Assembly: GCF_001570725.1 (NCBI RefSeq)
Contig: NZ_BCNV01000009.1
Coordinates: 62,001 to 126,000 of the forward strand
DNA from: Paenibacillus amylolyticus
Lineage (GTDB): Bacteria > Bacillota > Bacilli > Paenibacillales > Paenibacillaceae
Direction: 5' to 3'
DNA: 64,000 nucleotides
Shown here: positions 26,081 through 35,374 of the stretch, in pieces
How the letters are laid out: every line of letters starts with the position of its first letter
Numbering within the stretch: the stretch's first letter is position 1
Program-made: the position numbers and the translations under genes
The notes under the pieces: model-generated
Seen by the model: only the letters and a program-made list of their open reading frames with translations
Databases searched by the model: none
Told to the model about the DNA's origin: nothing

Positions 26081-27067
26081 ATGAACATTAAAGCAACTTT
26101 AGATCGCATCCCTGGCGGTATGATGGTCGTTCCTCTGTTACTCGGTGCAACCATTAATACATTCTTCCCAAATGCCTTGCGCATTGGCGGATTCACGGAA
26201 GCTCTCTTCGTGAACAGTTCCAGTACATTGATTGCACTGTTCCTGTTAATTGCCGGTACACAGATTACGTTCAAAACAGCTGGTTCGTCCGTCGGCAAGG
26301 GTGTTACCTTGCTTGTCGTCAAGTGGGCGATCGGTGCAGCACTTGGTCTCGTTGCCATTTTGTTTGCAGACTCAAGCGGGTTATTCCTGGGTCTGGCCCC
26401 ACTTGCCATTATCGCTGCGATGACCAACTCTAACGGTGGTCTTTACATCGCACTCGCTGGTCAATACGGTAAAGAAGATGATAAAGCAGCCTATCCATTC
26501 CTCGCGCTCAGCGATGGTCCATTCCTGACCATGGTAGCGCTCTCCATCTTCGGTGCAATGGGTTTCGCCAACGGCATGTTCTCTCCCATGGCATTCGTTG
26601 CTGTATTGCTTCCGCTCATCGTTGGTGTCATTATTGGTAATCTGGACCGCAATCTGGCGGAGTGGCTGCACAAAGGCAGCGACAAACTTGTTCCATTCTT
26701 CGCCTTCTCACTGGGTATGGGAATCAACTTCTCCTCGATTATCCAAGGTGGACTTGGCGGAATCATGCTTGGTGTTCTGACCGTACTTCTCACAGGCGGA
26801 ATTGGATACCTGTTGTTCAAAGCCATTGGCTGGAACCCCATCGTTGGTGCTTCCGAAGGTTCAACCGCTGGTAATGCGGTAGGTACACCTGCTGCCATCG
26901 TGGCTGCTAATGCTTCATTTGGACCGATTGCCGAGATTGCTACGGTGCAGATTGCGGCGAGCGTTGTTACTACAGCCATCCTGTTGCCGATCTTCATCGG
27001 GTTCCTCTCCAAACGACTGGAGAAATCAGGTGGAGTCGAGAAATACAATCAACGACCAACCACATAA
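26081..27067 (+). CDS. kdgT: KdgT-family 2-keto-3-deoxygluconate-type permease
   Basis: This 328-residue integral membrane protein has about ten hydrophobic segments. It has the family features IPGGMMVVPLLLGATINTFFP at the N-terminus, AAMTNSNGGLYIALAGQYG mid-protein and EGSTAGNAVGTPAAIVAAN toward the C-terminus. KdgT carriers import 2-keto-3-deoxygluconate with protons. In this locus the partner enzymes point to a four-carbon sugar acid such as D-threonate or D-erythronate as the likelier substrate. It starts after ATAAGGAGC and is first in a three-gene operon. Confidence 0.88.
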   Translation: MNIKATLDRIPGGMMVVPLLLGATINTFFPNALRIGGFTEALFVNSSSTLIALFLLIAGTQITFKTAGSSVGKGVTLLVVKWAIGAALGLVAILFADSSGLFLGLAPLAIIAAMTNSNGGLYIALAGQYGKEDDKAAYPFLALSDGPFLTMVALSIFGAMGFANGMFSPMAFVAVLLPLIVGVIIGNLDRNLAEWLHKGSDKLVPFFAFSLGMGINFSSIIQGGLGGIMLGVLTVLLTGGIGYLLFKAIGWNPIVGASEGSTAGNAVGTPAAIVAANASFGPIAEIATVQIAASVVTTAILLPIFIGFLSKRLEKSGGVEKYNQRPTT

Positions 27068-27162
27068 AGGGGTATCACCTGATTTAATGTGCTTAATCTG
27101 TGCTTAATGGATGATCTGAACGGACTTTTTATTAAATTGTGCTTACAAGGAGGGATGACTGC

Positions 27163-28458
27163 ATGAAATTAGCCATTATTGCAGATGATTTGACCGGTGC
27201 CAATGACAGCGGGGTGCAGCTTGCCCGTCATGGCTTGAAAACCAGTGTTCTTTTTAATATGGATGAGGAGCCACTTACGCGTTACGATGCCGTCGTCTTT
27301 GATACAGATAGTCGTTCCATATCCTCACAGGAAGCGTATAACCGTGTATATCAGGCTGCTGAATTGCTGAAGAACAATGGGTTTGAGACGATTTTCAAAA
27401 AGATGGATTCGACCATGCGTGGAAATATCGGCATTGAGATTGATGCCCTGTATGATGTCGTCAAACCTGAATTCATGATGATCGCTCCGGGTTATCCGAA
27501 AAATAACCGTACCATCCATGAGGGGATTCATTATCTGAACGGCGTTCCACTCGCGGAAACCGAGATTGCGAATGATCCGAAGACACCTGTGACCCTCTCC
27601 TACCTTCCGGACCTACTGAAACAGCAGACGAATTATGAGGTGGGCGAAATTACGGTTGCTGATCTGGACGTTGGCCAAGGTCACATTCAATCGAAACTAG
27701 AACATTTTAAGCAAAATAACATTCCATATGTACTCGTAGATTCTACAGAAGAACGGCATCTGGAGATGATCTTGCAAATGACTCGCGAGCTGGATTATAC
27801 CTTTGCCTGGGCAGGGTCTGCTGGCATTGCCAACTACCTCCCTGCTCACTTCGAGCTTGAATCCAAGTCCACCGAACTCACGATACCCGAGAATCCCGGT
27901 CCGATCCTGACGGTTGTGGGTAGCGTAAATAAAAACTCCCGCGAACAATTGTATCGCTTGCTGCGCCAATCTAAGATTGCATCCGTTTCATTCCACTCCT
28001 TCAAAGCAGTATCAGCAACCGCAGATCGCGCGGAAGAGATGGAACGTGTCTATAACGAGGTCCGAGACAAAGCACTGGAAGGACAAGATGTCGTCCTCTA
28101 CTCCACCGCAGAACAAGTGGATATCGAACTGGCACGGGCAACGGGCGAAATTCGCGGTCTCAATCACACGGAAGTCAGCAACGAAATCGTACTTGCGATG
28201 GGTGAGATCTGTGCCAGATTGTTGGAAGAGGGACTTTTCAAAGGGGTGTCCATGACCGGTGGCGATACGGCAAAACAGATCTGTCTGAAATGGAATATTA
28301 GCGGCTTCGAGCTGCTGGATGAGCTTGAAATCGGCGTGCCGATCTCCAAGTTCATCGGGATTGATGATCTGCATGTGGTTACCAAAGCAGGCGGATTCGG
28401 CAAACCCGATGTCTTTATCCATGCGATTCAAAAATTAAAAGGGGGTATTCTTGTATGA
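27163..28458 (+). CDS. Four-carbon acid sugar kinase (DUF1537; D-threonate/D-erythronate kinase type)
   Basis: This 431-residue kinase has the two DUF1537 domains. The N-terminal substrate domain starts KLAIIADDLTGANDSG (residues 2-17). The C-terminal nucleotide domain has SMTGGDTAKQICLKW and a Gly-rich end (KAGGFGKPD). It would phosphorylate the C4 hydroxyl of a tetronate. The start is the ATG at 27163, with AAGGAGGGATGACTGC upstream. The stop overlaps the pdxA2 start (ATGA). Established tetronate pathways pair this kinase with PdxA2 exactly as here. Confidence 0.87.
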   Translation: MKLAIIADDLTGANDSGVQLARHGLKTSVLFNMDEEPLTRYDAVVFDTDSRSISSQEAYNRVYQAAELLKNNGFETIFKKMDSTMRGNIGIEIDALYDVVKPEFMMIAPGYPKNNRTIHEGIHYLNGVPLAETEIANDPKTPVTLSYLPDLLKQQTNYEVGEITVADLDVGQGHIQSKLEHFKQNNIPYVLVDSTEERHLEMILQMTRELDYTFAWAGSAGIANYLPAHFELESKSTELTIPENPGPILTVVGSVNKNSREQLYRLLRQSKIASVSFHSFKAVSATADRAEEMERVYNEVRDKALEGQDVVLYSTAEQVDIELARATGEIRGLNHTEVSNEIVLAMGEICARLLEEGLFKGVSMTGGDTAKQICLKWNISGFELLDELEIGVPISKFIGIDDLHVVTKAGGFGKPDVFIHAIQKLKGGILV

Positions 28459-29456
28459 AACCTACAATTGGAATTACAATGGGCGACGCAGCAGGTATTG
28501 GACCGGAGATTATTATGAAAGCACTGGGTCATCAAGAGATGTACGATCAGTGCAATCCACTCGTTATCGGTGATGCGAAGATTCTGGAACGTGTGTTGCC
28601 AGTCATCGGCTCAAGTCTGAACGTTAACGCGATTCAAGAGCCTTCCGAAGCCAAGTATGAATTTGGTACCGTGGATGTGATTGATCTGAATCTCGTTCCT
28701 GCGGATCTCGAATACGGTAAAGTATCTGCCGTGGCTGGGGATGCAGCTTTCCAGTTTCTCGCCAAAGCCATTGATCTTGCCAAAAAGCAGCAGATTCATT
28801 CTATCTGCACGGCGCCTTTGAACAAAGAAGCTTTGCATCAAGGGGGGCACCTGTACCCGGGACACACCGAGATTCTGGCGGACCTGACGGATACGCAGGA
28901 CTTCTCAATGATGCTGACAACGCCTAATCTGCGCGTTATTCACCTGACAACACACATGGGTCTGATCGATGCTATTGCAAGTATTAATCCGGAAAGAACC
29001 TACACCGTCGTGAAGCTAGCTCATGATACGCTGAAAAAAGCAGGCTTTGAGAATCCGCGCGTAGCCGTATGCGGAATCAATCCTCATGCCGGGGAGAACG
29101 GTTTGTTCGGTAATGGAGAAGAAGAAGAGAAGCTGCAACCCGGCATCGAACGTGCGCAGCAGGAAGGCATTAACGTCGTTGGTCCACTCCCCGCGGACAC
29201 ACTCTTCTTCCGCGCTGGCCGCGGTGACTTTGATATCGTTGTAGCCTGCTACCACGACCAAGGCCACGCACCGATCAAGGTGATGGGCATTGAGGAAGGT
29301 GTGAACATCACTGTTGGCCTGAAAGGCGGTATCATCCGTACGTCTGTCGACCACGGTACAGCCTTCGATATCGCTGGCAAAAACATCGCCGATGATAAAA
29401 GTATGCTTGCTGCCATCCGCTCAGCTATTGAGCTGGCGCCAAAGGATCAAGTATAA
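28455..29456 (+). CDS. pdxA2: PdxA2-type 4-phospho-D-threonate/erythronate dehydrogenase
   Basis: This 333-residue metal-dependent dehydrogenase belongs to the PdxA family. It has TMGDAAGIGPEI at the N-terminus, the TAPLNKEAL and HLYPGHTEILADL metal-binding segment near residue 125, and VACYHDQGHAPIKVMG near 260. PdxA proper acts in pyridoxal phosphate synthesis. The coupled DUF1537 kinase and KdgT carrier instead indicate PdxA2, which oxidises and decarboxylates the phosphotetronate to dihydroxyacetone phosphate. It is the last gene of the operon, before a terminator. Confidence 0.87.
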   Translation: MKPTIGITMGDAAGIGPEIIMKALGHQEMYDQCNPLVIGDAKILERVLPVIGSSLNVNAIQEPSEAKYEFGTVDVIDLNLVPADLEYGKVSAVAGDAAFQFLAKAIDLAKKQQIHSICTAPLNKEALHQGGHLYPGHTEILADLTDTQDFSMMLTTPNLRVIHLTTHMGLIDAIASINPERTYTVVKLAHDTLKKAGFENPRVAVCGINPHAGENGLFGNGEEEEKLQPGIERAQQEGINVVGPLPADTLFFRAGRGDFDIVVACYHDQGHAPIKVMGIEEGVNITVGLKGGIIRTSVDHGTAFDIAGKNIADDKSMLAAIRSAIELAPKDQV

Positions 29457-29545
29457 CAGTAGCCATCATACGGGCACATGAGTGAGAGAGTGAGTCTGGT
29501 CAGGAGGACCATCTCCAGGTAGACGTGTCTTTATATAGAAGGAAA

Positions 29546-29584
29546 TAGGCATTCCCTTTGTAACTTAGAGGGTTTGCCTTTTTG
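29546..29584 (+). terminator. Terminator of the kdgT-kinase-pdxA2 operon
   Basis: AGGCA..CCCT / AGGG..TGCCT stem with internal mismatch, then TTTTT. Confidence 0.7.
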
Positions 29585-29668
29585 TATGTCCTCTATTCAT
29601 CCTTGTCTATCCCCTTCATGCAGCACATCTTTACTTTACGGATATCTCCAGATCATCTATGTCTTCAG

Positions 29669-30598
29669 TCAGCGATCAGGTCTACCCGAGGATATCATTT
29701 CACGCTCGCTCTGCGATTGTCTGCTTCGGCGATATGTACTCGGTGACATGCCATTCAGTTTATTGAAGATGCGATTGAATTGCGAAAAGCTGGCGAAGCC
29801 GCACTGTGCCGCAATATCGGTAATTTTTTTGTTAGAGTTCAGGAGCATTTGTTGGGCGTTGCGAATTCGGGTCATCTGAATATACTCGGTGAACGTAAAG
29901 CCTGTGACTCTGTTGAACTGACGGGATAGATGATGGGCACTCACGAAAAACCGTTTGGAGATCTCTTCAAGTGACAGCTCATTCTGATAATGGCTGTGAA
30001 TATACGATGCAATGGTATACATCCGCTGCGACATAGACGAACCTGTCTCTTCACGAACGTAGCTATTCTCCGCTGAGTATCGATGGATTGTACAGAGAAA
30101 CTCAACGAATTTGCTATGAATTGCAACCGAATGAAGTACGGAGGGATTCTGCGATAAGTAAAAGATTTCGTTTAAAGGGGCCATTACCGCCTGGCGCAGT
30201 TCTTCTGTAAATCGGAATATCGGAATTGGTTCATCAAAAATCGAAAACAGTTCTGTGTAACCGCTATCAAGACCGGGTATATTACGTGGCATGGCAAAGG
30301 TAATTATCAATCGTTTGGGTGGCATTCCCTTAGGATATTGCGTTTTATGTAGTAAGGAGGGTCTCAGCAGAACGATATCATACGGCTGAATCTCGTACAA
30401 ACTGCCTTCAATAATGTGCGCAGCCGTGCGATCCAGAAGAATACAGATTTCATAGAAATCGTGGAAATGCTGAAACTCCATATTCAGTTCATGAGAGCGT
30501 TCATCATAATCCAGATGATAAAAAAGTGAATCTCCAGGCTCGTTCACATGGATCGCATATCCCTGCTCGTATGCCAAAATTGATGGTGTCATGGACAT
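29669..30598 (-). CDS. AraC-family transcriptional regulator (cupin sensor)
   Basis: This 309-residue protein has an N-terminal cupin-like effector domain (about 20-150; EFQHFHDFYEICILL, PYDIVLLRPSLLHKT). The C-terminal double helix-turn-helix lies at about 190-295 (LSLEEISKRFFVSAHHLSRQFNRVTG.., ending GMSPSTYRRSR). No membrane segment is present, so it senses a cytoplasmic ligand. It is divergent from the alpha-mannosidase gene across 193 bases and is the obvious candidate regulator of it. Confidence 0.9.
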   Translation of the reverse strand: MSMTPSILAYEQGYAIHVNEPGDSLFYHLDYDERSHELNMEFQHFHDFYEICILLDRTAAHIIEGSLYEIQPYDIVLLRPSLLHKTQYPKGMPPKRLIITFAMPRNIPGLDSGYTELFSIFDEPIPIFRFTEELRQAVMAPLNEIFYLSQNPSVLHSVAIHSKFVEFLCTIHRYSAENSYVREETGSSMSQRMYTIASYIHSHYQNELSLEEISKRFFVSAHHLSRQFNRVTGFTFTEYIQMTRIRNAQQMLLNSNKKITDIAAQCGFASFSQFNRIFNKLNGMSPSTYRRSRQSQSEREMISSGRPDR

Positions 30599-30715
30599 GC
30601 CCCCTATCCCGATTCTAATGAGTTTATTTTAGCATGAAATGCAATAAAAAGACGTTATTTTCAGCATACAATACATAGTTTCGCCCATTTCTCTTTTGGT
30701 ATGATAAAGTTAATA

Positions 30716-30729
30716 TGTTAGCGCTTGCA
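30716..30729. promoter_or_regulatory. cre site upstream of the alpha-mannosidase
   Basis: TGTTAGCGCTTGCA is a close match to the CcpA operator consensus TGTAAGCGCTTACA, 63 bases before the mannosidase start. It predicts glucose repression of the gene, added to control by the divergent AraC protein. Confidence 0.6.
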
Positions 30730-30791
30730 GTATTCTCGCTCCAACAACGACTACAGCCTGTACTTACTACAAACCAAGGTGGGAAACCAAC

Positions 30792-33700
30792 ATGAAAATG
30801 AATTCCTTGTATACTCGGATCCATACCATTGTGAAACACTTGGAACGTGCACGACTGACCTCAAAGACATATATACCGGAGCTTTATCATAAAGAAAGTG
30901 GTTACCACTCCTGGGAACTGGTTCATGAGGACCCTTCCTCTTGGAACGTGTTTCGTAAGGGTGATGGTTGGGGTGGTAAAGATGTACACAGCTGCTTCAA
31001 AACACGGATTCGCATCCCTGATCATATGGAAGGAAAAAAAGTCGTTTGTACCATCGTCACCGGTGCTGATGATATCTGGAACTATGATAATCCGCAATTC
31101 TTAGCATTCCTCAATGGGGAACTGATCTGCGGCCTGGACGTGAACCATACGGAAATTGACCTAACACCTGCTGCGGTGAAAGGTGAAGAATTCGAACTGG
31201 CGCTATATGCGTACTGTAGTACTTCGGCAGCGGATGTCTTCCTCAATGTATATGTGGCTGAGCATCATCAGCCTGTTACAGATTTATATTACGATCTTAA
31301 GGCTGCAATCGATGCCGCGGATTTACTGCGTGAGGATGACCTGGAGCGGCTGAAGCTGATTGAACATCTGAATCAGGCGGTAAATCTATTGGATTTGCGT
31401 CAGGAAAACAGTACTGCTTTTCATGCATCGGTGCTGGAAGCCCGTCTTTATATGCAAAATCATATCTACGGCGAAACTCGGCCTGCGGGCGACAACATTC
31501 CCACCGTTCACTGCATCGGTCATACCCATATTGATGTGGCTTGGCTATGGACTCTGGACCAAACTCGGGAGAAGGTCATTCGCAGCTTCGCGAGTGTACT
31601 CTACTTGATGGACAAGTTCCCGGAGTATACTTTCATGTCCTCGCAACCGCAGTTATATGCGTACCTGAAAGCAGACTACCCGTCTCTCTATGAGAAAATC
31701 AAGGAAAAGGTAGCCGAAGGCCGCTGGGAAGCGGAAGGTTCGATGTGGCTGGAAGCCGACTGCAACCTGATTTCGGGTGAATCCATGATCCGTCAGATTA
31801 TCTACGGAAAACGTTTCTTCAAGGAAGAGTTTGGCGTGGAGAACCGTGTTCTCTGGCTGCCGGATGTATTTGGTTATAGTGCAGCGATGCCGCAGATTAT
31901 GCGCAAGAGCGGGATAGATTATTTTATGACAACGAAAATCGCCTGGAACGATACGAACCAAATCCCGAACGACACGATGTACTGGAGAGGCATTGACGGA
32001 TCTGAGGTTTTAACGCATTTTATCACAGCGACAGACTATGACAAGCATCCCGATTTCAGGCAACGGCGGTTCGAAACGACCTACAATGGACGATTCAATG
32101 CATCCCAAGTGAAAGGCACATGGCAGCGATACCAGAACAAAAACATCAATGCAGATGTGTTACAGTGCTACGGCTTCGGCGACGGAGGCGGCGGTCCAAC
32201 GGAGGAGATGCTGGAGCACGGCAGACGGCTTGAAAAAGGATTACCAGGCGTACCGGACGTGAAACGTACTTTTGTACGCGAGTTCTTCGAGAAGCTGGAA
32301 CAGAATCTGGCGGATGTTCCTTCCGTTCCGCGCTGGTCGGGTGAGCTATATCTGGAGTATCACCGTGGGACTTACACGTCCATGGCTCGCAATAAACGGT
32401 ATAACCGGCATAGTGAATTTGCGCTGGCCGATGCTGAGTTGTATGCCATGATTCATCGCGAGGCGGATGCACAGGCGACCTATCCAACTGATGCACTGGA
32501 GCACGCATGGAAGCTGACGATGCTGAATCAGTTCCATGATATTCTTCCCGGCAGCTCCATTGAGCAGGTCTATGTGGATTCTAAAGAGCAATATGAAGAA
32601 GTTCTGCGTGTCACGGATGAGCTAAAAGACAGCGCGCTGAACGGCATTGCGAGCAGCATTACGTCTGACGGCGAAGCCATTGTTGTATTCAACACGACCG
32701 GCTTCGAGCGGACGGATGTGGTTGAACTGCCTTCTTTTGCGAAAAAAGTGACCGTCTACGATGGAGATCGCCCTGTAGCGAGCCAGCGTACACCGGATGG
32801 TGGATTGGTATTCCTGGCTGAAAATGTACCGGCATCGGGATATAAAACCTTCCGGATCGTGTCGGATGTAGCCGCCGAACTGGGTACTGGCGTGTCGCTT
32901 GCACAGTGGGAATCGGAACAACGCCACATTCAGACGCCTTGGTATGATATTCACCTGAATGAATCTGCCGAGTTCGTATCGGTCTGGGACAAATTAGAGG
33001 GCCGTGAGCTACTCCAGCCTGGGAAGCGTGGTAACGTGCTGCAAGTATTCGAGGATCGACCTGCGGAATACGAGGCATGGAACATTGACGATTATTATGA
33101 ACAGCATATGTGGGAGATTAATGACCTGCAATCGCTGGAGTGGGTTGAAAGCGGGCCGGTGCGTTCCGTGCTTCAAGTGAAGCGACAGTTCCTGGACTCG
33201 GTCATTGAGCAGACAATCATCTTCTATGCGCATACACGCCGGATTGATTTCCGTACATTCGTAGACTGGAAGCAAGAGCACCTGTTGTTGAAAGCCGCCT
33301 TCCCGCTGGATATCTGGAGTGAGAAAGCGGTCTACGAAATCCAGTACGGCAACGTTGAGCGTGCTACCCACCGTAATACGAGCTGGGATCAAGCCCGGTT
33401 TGAAGTATGTGGACAGAAATGGGCCGATCTGGCGGAGAACGGGTACGGCGCTGCTCTGCTGAACGACTGCAAATACGGATATGATATTCATAACTCGGTG
33501 ATGCGACTGTCTCTGATCAAGAGTGCAACGTACCCGAATGAAAATGCCGACAAAGAGCAACATGTGTTCACATACGCGCTCTATCCCCATCAGGGCGACT
33601 TCCGTGAAGGACGTGTCATCCAAGCCGCTTATGATCTCAACCGTCCGCTGGTTGCCCGTGAGATTGCATCGCAAACCGGCACGCTACCTGGGGTGTGGTC

Positions 33701-33962
33701 ACTCGCATCGGTCGATCAAGAGAATGTCGTGTTAGAGGTTATCAAAAAAGCCGAGAACAACGATGATATGATCATCCGAGTCTACGAAGCGCATGGCCGC
33801 CGCACTCGGGCTTCTCTTCAACTGACTGAAGGAGCAAGTGCTAAAGCATATGCGTGTGATCTGTTGGAAAATAACGAAGCGGAATGCGCCGTGGAAAATG
33901 GTCGAATTTCTTTTGATATCAAACCGTATGAGATTCTAACCTTCCGGATTGCGAGCGCGTAG
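30792..33962 (+). CDS. Alpha-mannosidase, GH38
   Basis: This 1056-residue family 38 retaining alpha-mannosidase has an N-terminal beta-domain (1-235). The catalytic barrel has zinc ligands in GHTHIDVAWLW (243-253) and the expected nucleophile Asp358 in WLPDVFGYSAAMPQI. A helical domain (EHAWKLTMLNQFHDILPGSS) and a large C-terminal beta-sandwich region follow. There is no signal peptide, so it trims imported mannosides in the cytoplasm. The start is ATG with AAGGTGGG upstream. A strong terminator follows. Confidence 0.93.
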   Translation: MKMNSLYTRIHTIVKHLERARLTSKTYIPELYHKESGYHSWELVHEDPSSWNVFRKGDGWGGKDVHSCFKTRIRIPDHMEGKKVVCTIVTGADDIWNYDNPQFLAFLNGELICGLDVNHTEIDLTPAAVKGEEFELALYAYCSTSAADVFLNVYVAEHHQPVTDLYYDLKAAIDAADLLREDDLERLKLIEHLNQAVNLLDLRQENSTAFHASVLEARLYMQNHIYGETRPAGDNIPTVHCIGHTHIDVAWLWTLDQTREKVIRSFASVLYLMDKFPEYTFMSSQPQLYAYLKADYPSLYEKIKEKVAEGRWEAEGSMWLEADCNLISGESMIRQIIYGKRFFKEEFGVENRVLWLPDVFGYSAAMPQIMRKSGIDYFMTTKIAWNDTNQIPNDTMYWRGIDGSEVLTHFITATDYDKHPDFRQRRFETTYNGRFNASQVKGTWQRYQNKNINADVLQCYGFGDGGGGPTEEMLEHGRRLEKGLPGVPDVKRTFVREFFEKLEQNLADVPSVPRWSGELYLEYHRGTYTSMARNKRYNRHSEFALADAELYAMIHREADAQATYPTDALEHAWKLTMLNQFHDILPGSSIEQVYVDSKEQYEEVLRVTDELKDSALNGIASSITSDGEAIVVFNTTGFERTDVVELPSFAKKVTVYDGDRPVASQRTPDGGLVFLAENVPASGYKTFRIVSDVAAELGTGVSLAQWESEQRHIQTPWYDIHLNESAEFVSVWDKLEGRELLQPGKRGNVLQVFEDRPAEYEAWNIDDYYEQHMWEINDLQSLEWVESGPVRSVLQVKRQFLDSVIEQTIIFYAHTRRIDFRTFVDWKQEHLLLKAAFPLDIWSEKAVYEIQYGNVERATHRNTSWDQARFEVCGQKWADLAENGYGAALLNDCKYGYDIHNSVMRLSLIKSATYPNENADKEQHVFTYALYPHQGDFREGRVIQAAYDLNRPLVAREIASQTGTLPGVWSLASVDQENVVLEVIKKAENNDDMIIRVYEAHGRRTRASLQLTEGASAKAYACDLLENNEAECAVENGRISFDIKPYEILTFRIASA

Positions 33963-34008
33963 CGGGTACATTTATCGGTAAGTTATGTAGCCAACCGTTC
34001 ATATTATG

Positions 34009-34048
34009 GGTGCTTCCTGTCATTCATGACAGGGGCACTCTTTTTCTT
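34009..34048 (+). terminator. Terminator of the alpha-mannosidase
   Basis: GTGC..CCTGTCAT-TC-ATGACAGG.GCAC stem followed by TTTTT. Confidence 0.85.
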
Positions 34049-34054
34049 TGTTAC

Positions 34055-34240
34055 TATATAAGTTCAACTAAAAATTATTCACACTGATACTACGATGACA
34101 GAACATCCTTCCAATCGCTGTTACCCCCAGATTTTTTGATTATTTCAAGGGGGAATCTGGGGATAAAGGCGCACGCTTCGCTTTTTCAGGATTTTTCTGT
34201 CCTCTCCGTTACCGTGTAAATCATTAATTAAACTAATATC
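34055..34240. repeat. Structured intergenic repeat, copy E
   Basis: This 186-bp copy is bounded by TATATAAGTTCAACTA and AATTAAACTAATATC. Arms are GACAGAA..ATCC / GGAT..TTCTGTC. The long stem CCCCAGATT/AATCTGGGG has a shortened cap (TTGA/TCAA). It is the only copy lying between convergent genes. Confidence 0.85.
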
Positions 34241-34254
34241 CTCTTTCCCTAGAA

Positions 34255-34322
34255 ATACAAAACACCCCCGGAATAACATCGGTAGAGCCAGCAGGCTGTA
34301 CCATGTTTATTCACAGGGGTTT
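34255..34322 (-). terminator. Long-stem terminator of the aldo/keto reductase gene
   Basis: Minus strand: an extended stem from AAACCCC..AATAA.CATGGT..GCC folds on its inverse ending GGGGGTGTTTT. Confidence 0.65.
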
Positions 34323-34378
34323 CTGATCACTGATGATAGATTATACAGCAACCAATTTAGCCAGTGGTTACGTTGTCC

Positions 34379-35233
34379 TCAAAATTCTTCATACTCACTC
34401 GGGTCCTGATCCCACAATCGTCCATCTGAACGGCTAAACGAAGAGATCATCTCCATCTCCTGCGCATTCAGCTCAAAGTCGAAAATATCGATATTCTCTT
34501 GCTGATGCTGAAGCGAGCTGGCTTTCGGAATTGGAATGGAGCCCAGCTGGATATGCCAGCGCAAGATGATTTGAGTAGGCGTTTTGCCATGAGCTTCCGC
34601 GATGCGGAGAATTTTTTCGTCTTTGACAATATCCTGAACAGCATCATTACCACGTCCGATCGGACTCCAGGACTCGTTCACAATGCCATGTTTCTTATCC
34701 TGTTCCCGCTGATCGGCTTGGTCAAAGAAGGGATGCAGCTCAATTTGATTCAGACTCGGTGCTACCCCCGTCTCCTTAATCAGGCGTTCATTGTGCTCGG
34801 GCAGGAAATTACTCACTCCGATGGAACGGATATATCCGCGTTTTTTCGCTTCAATTAGAGCCTGCCATGCCTCCACATACACATCCTTTTTGGGATTGGG
34901 CCAGTGGATCAGGTAGAGGTCGTAATAATCCAGGTCGGCTCTGTACAGGGATTCCTGAATCGCCACGAGTGCTTTATCATGAGCATGATAGCGCCCCGGC
35001 AGCTTCGACGAAATCAGCAGCTCTTCTCTGGCAACGGAGCTCTGCTTGATTGCTTTGCCCACTGTTGCCTCATTCTCATAGTTATATGCCGTATCAATTA
35101 ATCGATAACCCGCATCCATCGCGGATGCGATCGATTTAACGCCTTCTTCACCTTTTAAACTATAGGTACCAAATCCAATTGCGGGTACTTTCAAGCCATC
35201 GTTCAATGTATATTCCGGAATATGATGCTTCAT
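34379..35233 (-). CDS. Aldo/keto reductase
   Basis: This 284-residue NADPH-dependent reductase starts MKHHIPEYTLNDGLKVPAIG at 35233 (AAAGGAGAGC upstream; the longer frame has no ribosome binding site). The family tetrad is visible: Asp47 and Tyr52 in LIDTAYNYENE, Lys in ISSKLPG, and His in YLIHWPNP. The C-terminal IPIPKASS segment binds cofactor. It resembles B. subtilis YtbE/YvgN-type glyoxal and aldehyde reductases. It has its own terminator and no operon partner. Confidence 0.9.
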   Translation of the reverse strand: MKHHIPEYTLNDGLKVPAIGFGTYSLKGEEGVKSIASAMDAGYRLIDTAYNYENEATVGKAIKQSSVAREELLISSKLPGRYHAHDKALVAIQESLYRADLDYYDLYLIHWPNPKKDVYVEAWQALIEAKKRGYIRSIGVSNFLPEHNERLIKETGVAPSLNQIELHPFFDQADQREQDKKHGIVNESWSPIGRGNDAVQDIVKDEKILRIAEAHGKTPTQIILRWHIQLGSIPIPKASSLQHQQENIDIFDFELNAQEMEMISSFSRSDGRLWDQDPSEYEEF

Positions 35234-35374
35234 GTGAGAGCTCTCCTTTGCCAAAAGGTTGGATTTTCGTTCCGAGATTAGACTGTTAGAAATTGATCAT
35301 CCTCTCGTTATTCTACCCCTCCCAGTGGGCTTGAATCAATTTGGCATAAGAGAGACCACAAGGTATTGGACGTT

